Part shown: one piece after another, positions 4,898 through 6,789 of the stretch
Layout: every line of letters starts with the position of its first letter
How positions within the stretch are numbered: position 1 is the first letter of the stretch
DNA from: Streptosporangiaceae bacterium
GTDB taxonomy: Bacteria; Actinomycetota; Actinomycetes; Streptosporangiales; Streptosporangiaceae
Direction: 5' to 3'
DNA: 6,789 nucleotides
Assembly: GCA_030040815.1 (NCBI GenBank)
Contig: JASHSZ010000460.1
Span: 1-6,789 of the forward strand
Translations under genes and position numbers: made by a program
Notes under the pieces: model-generated
Told to the model about the DNA's origin: nothing
Database searches by the model: none
Seen by the model: the letters and a program-made list of their open reading frames with translations, nothing else

Positions 4898-6340
4898 TCA
4901 GCCTGGGGTGGGGGCGTGGCTGCGCCTGCCCAGGAAGCGGGCGAACTCCACGCCCTCCCGCATTCGCCGGCCGGCCGTATCCGGGTGCCGGAACATCTCG
5001 GCCGACATCTCGGCCAGCTTTCCCGCCCGGAAGTAATACCGGCGGTAGAACGCGTCCACCGAGTCGAGGATCTCGGTGTGGCCAAGGCCGGGGTAGGACA
5101 GCGCCGCGAGCTGAGTGCCGTCCTCGCTCACGAGCGAGGTGCCGTTGTCGTCGGCGGGCAGCCAGCCGTTCTCCTGCGCCTGCCGGTACAGCTCGGTTCC
5201 CGGATAGGGCGCTGCTACCGAGACCTGGATGGTGTGCGGGTTCACCTCCTGGGCGAACTTGATCGTCTCCCGGATCGTCTCCTTTGTCTCGCCGGGCAGG
5301 CCGAGGATGAAGGTGCCGTGCACGGTGATGCCAAGGTCGTGGCAGTCGGCCGCGAACCGCTTAGCCCGCTCGACACGCAGGCCCTTCTTGATATTGATGA
5401 GGATCTGCTGGTTGCCCGTCTCGTAGCCGACCAGCAGCAGCCGCAGTCCGTTCTCGCGCAGCACCTGGAGCGTCTCCCTGGGCACGTTGGCCTTGGCGTT
5501 GCATGACCAGGTCCAGCCGATTCGGCTCAGTCCGCGGGCGATCTCCTCGGCCCGCCCGCGGTCGTCGGTGAATGTGTCGTCGTCAAAGAAAAGCTCCTTG
5601 ACCTGCGGGAACAGGTCACGCGCCAGCGTGGCCTCGGCCAGCACGCTGGCCACACTGCGGGTCCGGTACAGATGACCCCCGACGGTCTGCGGCCAGAGGC
5701 AGAAGGTGCACCGGGACCGGCAGCCGCGGCCGGTGTACAGCGACAGGTACGGGTGCTTGAGGTACCCGATGTAGTAGTTCTCCGGTCGCAGGTCGCGCTT
5801 ATACACCGGGACGACCGACGGCAGCCGGTCCATGTCGGTGAGGATCTCGCGGTCCGGGTTGTGCACGATCTGGCCGGCCGCGTTGCGGTAGCTGAGGCCG
5901 TCGACGTCGGCCAGCGGCCGGCCGGCCGCGACCTCGGCGATCGTGAAGTCGAACTCTTCCCTGCCCACGAAGTCGATGGCGTCGCAGGCCTGCAGCGAGC
6001 GCTCGGGCTCGACAGCCACCCTTGCCCCGACCATGCCGAGGAGCAGCGCGGGGTTCTCCGCCTTCAGGGCGGCGGCTGCCCGGACATCACCGGCGAAGGT
6101 CGGTGAGCTGGTGTGCAGCACGGCCAGCTCGTACTCACGAGCCAGGGGGGTGACGTCGGTCAGCGTCAGGCCATCCGGCGGAGCGTCCACGAGCTTGCTG
6201 TCGGGCACGAGTGCGGCCGGCTGCGCCAGCCAGGTCGGATACCAGTACGAGCGGATCTCCCGCTTCGCTTGGTACCGGGCACCGGCACCACCGTCGAAGC
6301 CCTCGAAAGAGGGCGGCTGCAGGAACAGGCTCCGCATCAT
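4898..6340 (-). CDS. hpnJ: Hopanoid biosynthesis-associated radical SAM protein HpnJ
   Basis: This intact 480-aa protein matches HpnJ along its whole length. The N-terminus has SLFLQPPSFEGFDGGAGARY and REIRSYWYPTWLAQPAALVP, starting a Rossmann-like domain (about 1-140) of the B12-binding type, though no DxHxxG cobalamin motif is seen. The radical SAM core has YTGRGCRSRCTFCLWPQT with C207, C211 and C214 (CxxxCxxC) for the [4Fe-4S] cluster, then ELFFDDDTFTDD, WSCNAKANV, LLLVGYETGNQQIL, HGTFILGLPGETKETI and IQVSVAAPYPGTELY. The C-terminus REGVEFARFLGRR is typical. In Burkholderia cenocepacia HpnJ converts glucosaminyl-bacteriohopanetetrol to its cyclitol ether; the same role is inferred here. 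Two ATG codons stand in tandem (6340, 6337). I take the first, ten bases after GGAGG; it overlaps the stop of the upstream glycosyltransferase, so the two are translationally coupled. The frame is open to 6514, but that extension is antisense-like filler inside the upstream gene. Confidence 0.93.
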   Translation of the reverse strand: MMRSLFLQPPSFEGFDGGAGARYQAKREIRSYWYPTWLAQPAALVPDSKLVDAPPDGLTLTDVTPLAREYELAVLHTSSPTFAGDVRAAAALKAENPALLLGMVGARVAVEPERSLQACDAIDFVGREEFDFTIAEVAAGRPLADVDGLSYRNAAGQIVHNPDREILTDMDRLPSVVPVYKRDLRPENYYIGYLKHPYLSLYTGRGCRSRCTFCLWPQTVGGHLYRTRSVASVLAEATLARDLFPQVKELFFDDDTFTDDRGRAEEIARGLSRIGWTWSCNAKANVPRETLQVLRENGLRLLLVGYETGNQQILINIKKGLRVERAKRFAADCHDLGITVHGTFILGLPGETKETIRETIKFAQEVNPHTIQVSVAAPYPGTELYRQAQENGWLPADDNGTSLVSEDGTQLAALSYPGLGHTEILDSVDAFYRRYYFRAGKLAEMSAEMFRHPDTAGRRMREGVEFARFLGRRSHAPTPG

Positions 6341-6789
6341 GGCGATGTCGCCTCCGCTAGCTCGTGACTGTCCAGGTCGACGCCGATCTGTCGGCACGCG
6401 GCCTCGAACGCCGGTTCCCACCGGGCAGCCGAGCGTCCCGGTGATGCCGAGGGTGGCGCGTCGTCCAGCAGCGCCAAGGTGGCCGCCGTGACAGCTGCGG
6501 GCGTCGCCCCGCACACTCCTGCCCCGCCGAGCTCCAGCTCATGCAGCAGGTTATCCCGCCCGTGTCCGGGCATAACGTCGAGCAGCAGCAGGGGCCTCCC
6601 CACGACGCGCGCCTCGGCGCAGGTGCTGGCTCCGGGCAACGCGATCACGACGTCGGATGCCGCCATGAGCTCGGGCACCCGGTCGCTGAATCCGAAAGGG
6701 TGCACCCGATGCGCGCCGCGTGCGAGGGCACGATATTGCGTCTCCAGCGCTTGCTGGCGGCCGGCCACCGCGAGCACGTGCACGCCCGC
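6337..6789 (-). CDS. GT-B glycosyltransferase, C-terminal domain (partial; MurG/MGDG-synthase-like GT28 type)
   Basis: Only the last 150 codons lie in the window; the gene continues past the right edge. The segment is the nucleotide-sugar-binding half of a GT-B fold: a strand (VHVLAVAGRQQAL), then HPFGFSDRVPELMAASDVVI, then the family loop LPGASTCAEARVVGRPLLLL and PGHGRDNLLHELELGGAGV. This corresponds to the GGxxTxxEAxxxGxPxxxxPxxxxQxxNAxxL pattern of GT28 enzymes such as MurG and MGDG synthase, which glycosylate lipid acceptors at the membrane. The TGA stop overlaps the hpnJ ATG (ATGA), and the hpnJ ribosome-binding site GGAGG lies in its last codons. This coupling suggests the enzyme glycosylates a hopanoid, supplying the substrate that HpnJ rearranges. 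That is inference; the classical enzyme for this step, HpnI, is of GT2 type. Acceptor and donor domains cannot be checked here. Confidence 0.8.
   Translation of the reverse strand, partial: AGVHVLAVAGRQQALETQYRALARGAHRVHPFGFSDRVPELMAASDVVIALPGASTCAEARVVGRPLLLLDVMPGHGRDNLLHELELGGAGVCGATPAAVTAATLALLDDAPPSASPGRSAARWEPAFEAACRQIGVDLDSHELAEATSP

Noticed and set aside
6341..6514. 58-codon N-terminal extension of hpnJ
   Set aside because: It lies wholly inside the upstream glycosyltransferase in another frame. HpnJ homology begins exactly at the tandem ATG, which has its own GGAGG site.
1..6789. tRNA, rRNA, CRISPR array, toxin-antitoxin or defence genes
   Set aside because: I looked on both strands and found no cloverleaf, no spaced repeats and no recognisable defence protein. 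The notable content is operon decay and the hopanoid pair.

Overview
The window is GC-rich DNA with the strong G/C third-codon bias of an actinomycete-like bacterium. The Cys-anchored DUF4232 lipoprotein, the family flavour of the other proteins and the IS1182-type transposase N-terminus all fit Actinomycetota. This placement is an inference, since no marker gene is present. Every gene I can support lies on the minus strand, so transcription runs from the right edge to the left edge.

Right part (about 4450-6789): the 3' end of a GT-B/GT28-like glycosyltransferase is translationally coupled (ATGA overlap) to an intact hopanoid-associated radical SAM protein, HpnJ (480 aa, CxxxCxxC cluster motif). 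In characterised hopanoid producers HpnJ makes the cyclitol ether head group of bacteriohopanetetrol from a glucosaminyl precursor, so a sugar transferase next to it makes sense. The neighbour is not the usual GT2-type HpnI. A small unrecognised ORF follows hpnJ.

Middle (about 2166-4339): an intact LacI-family repressor is followed by an intact NAD(P)-dependent beta-hydroxyacid dehydrogenase (3-hydroxyisobutyrate/6-phosphogluconate dehydrogenase superfamily). The gap between them holds a TTGACA promoter-like hexamer and a LacI-type CAAnCGnTTG imperfect palindrome, which suggests that the repressor controls the dehydrogenase operon.

Left part (about 223-2058): the rest of that operon is decayed. 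An M24 (Xaa-Pro peptidase-like) gene has lost its whole catalytic middle through an in-frame internal deletion. The next gene is the N-terminus of a 2-oxoacid dehydrogenase E1-alpha joined to the C-terminus of E1-beta, with two further frameshifts; its open frame hides this because the shifts cancel. Downstream is an apparently intact DUF4232 lipoprotein gene. The left edge cuts an insertion sequence: the first 31 codons of an IS1182-type transposase and its probable terminal repeat.

Overall the window looks like a carbon-substrate catabolic operon being lost (regulator and first enzyme kept, later genes gutted, IS nearby), sitting next to an intact hopanoid-modification operon. I see no RNA gene, CRISPR array or defence system, and no gene-free stretch longer than 300 bases.
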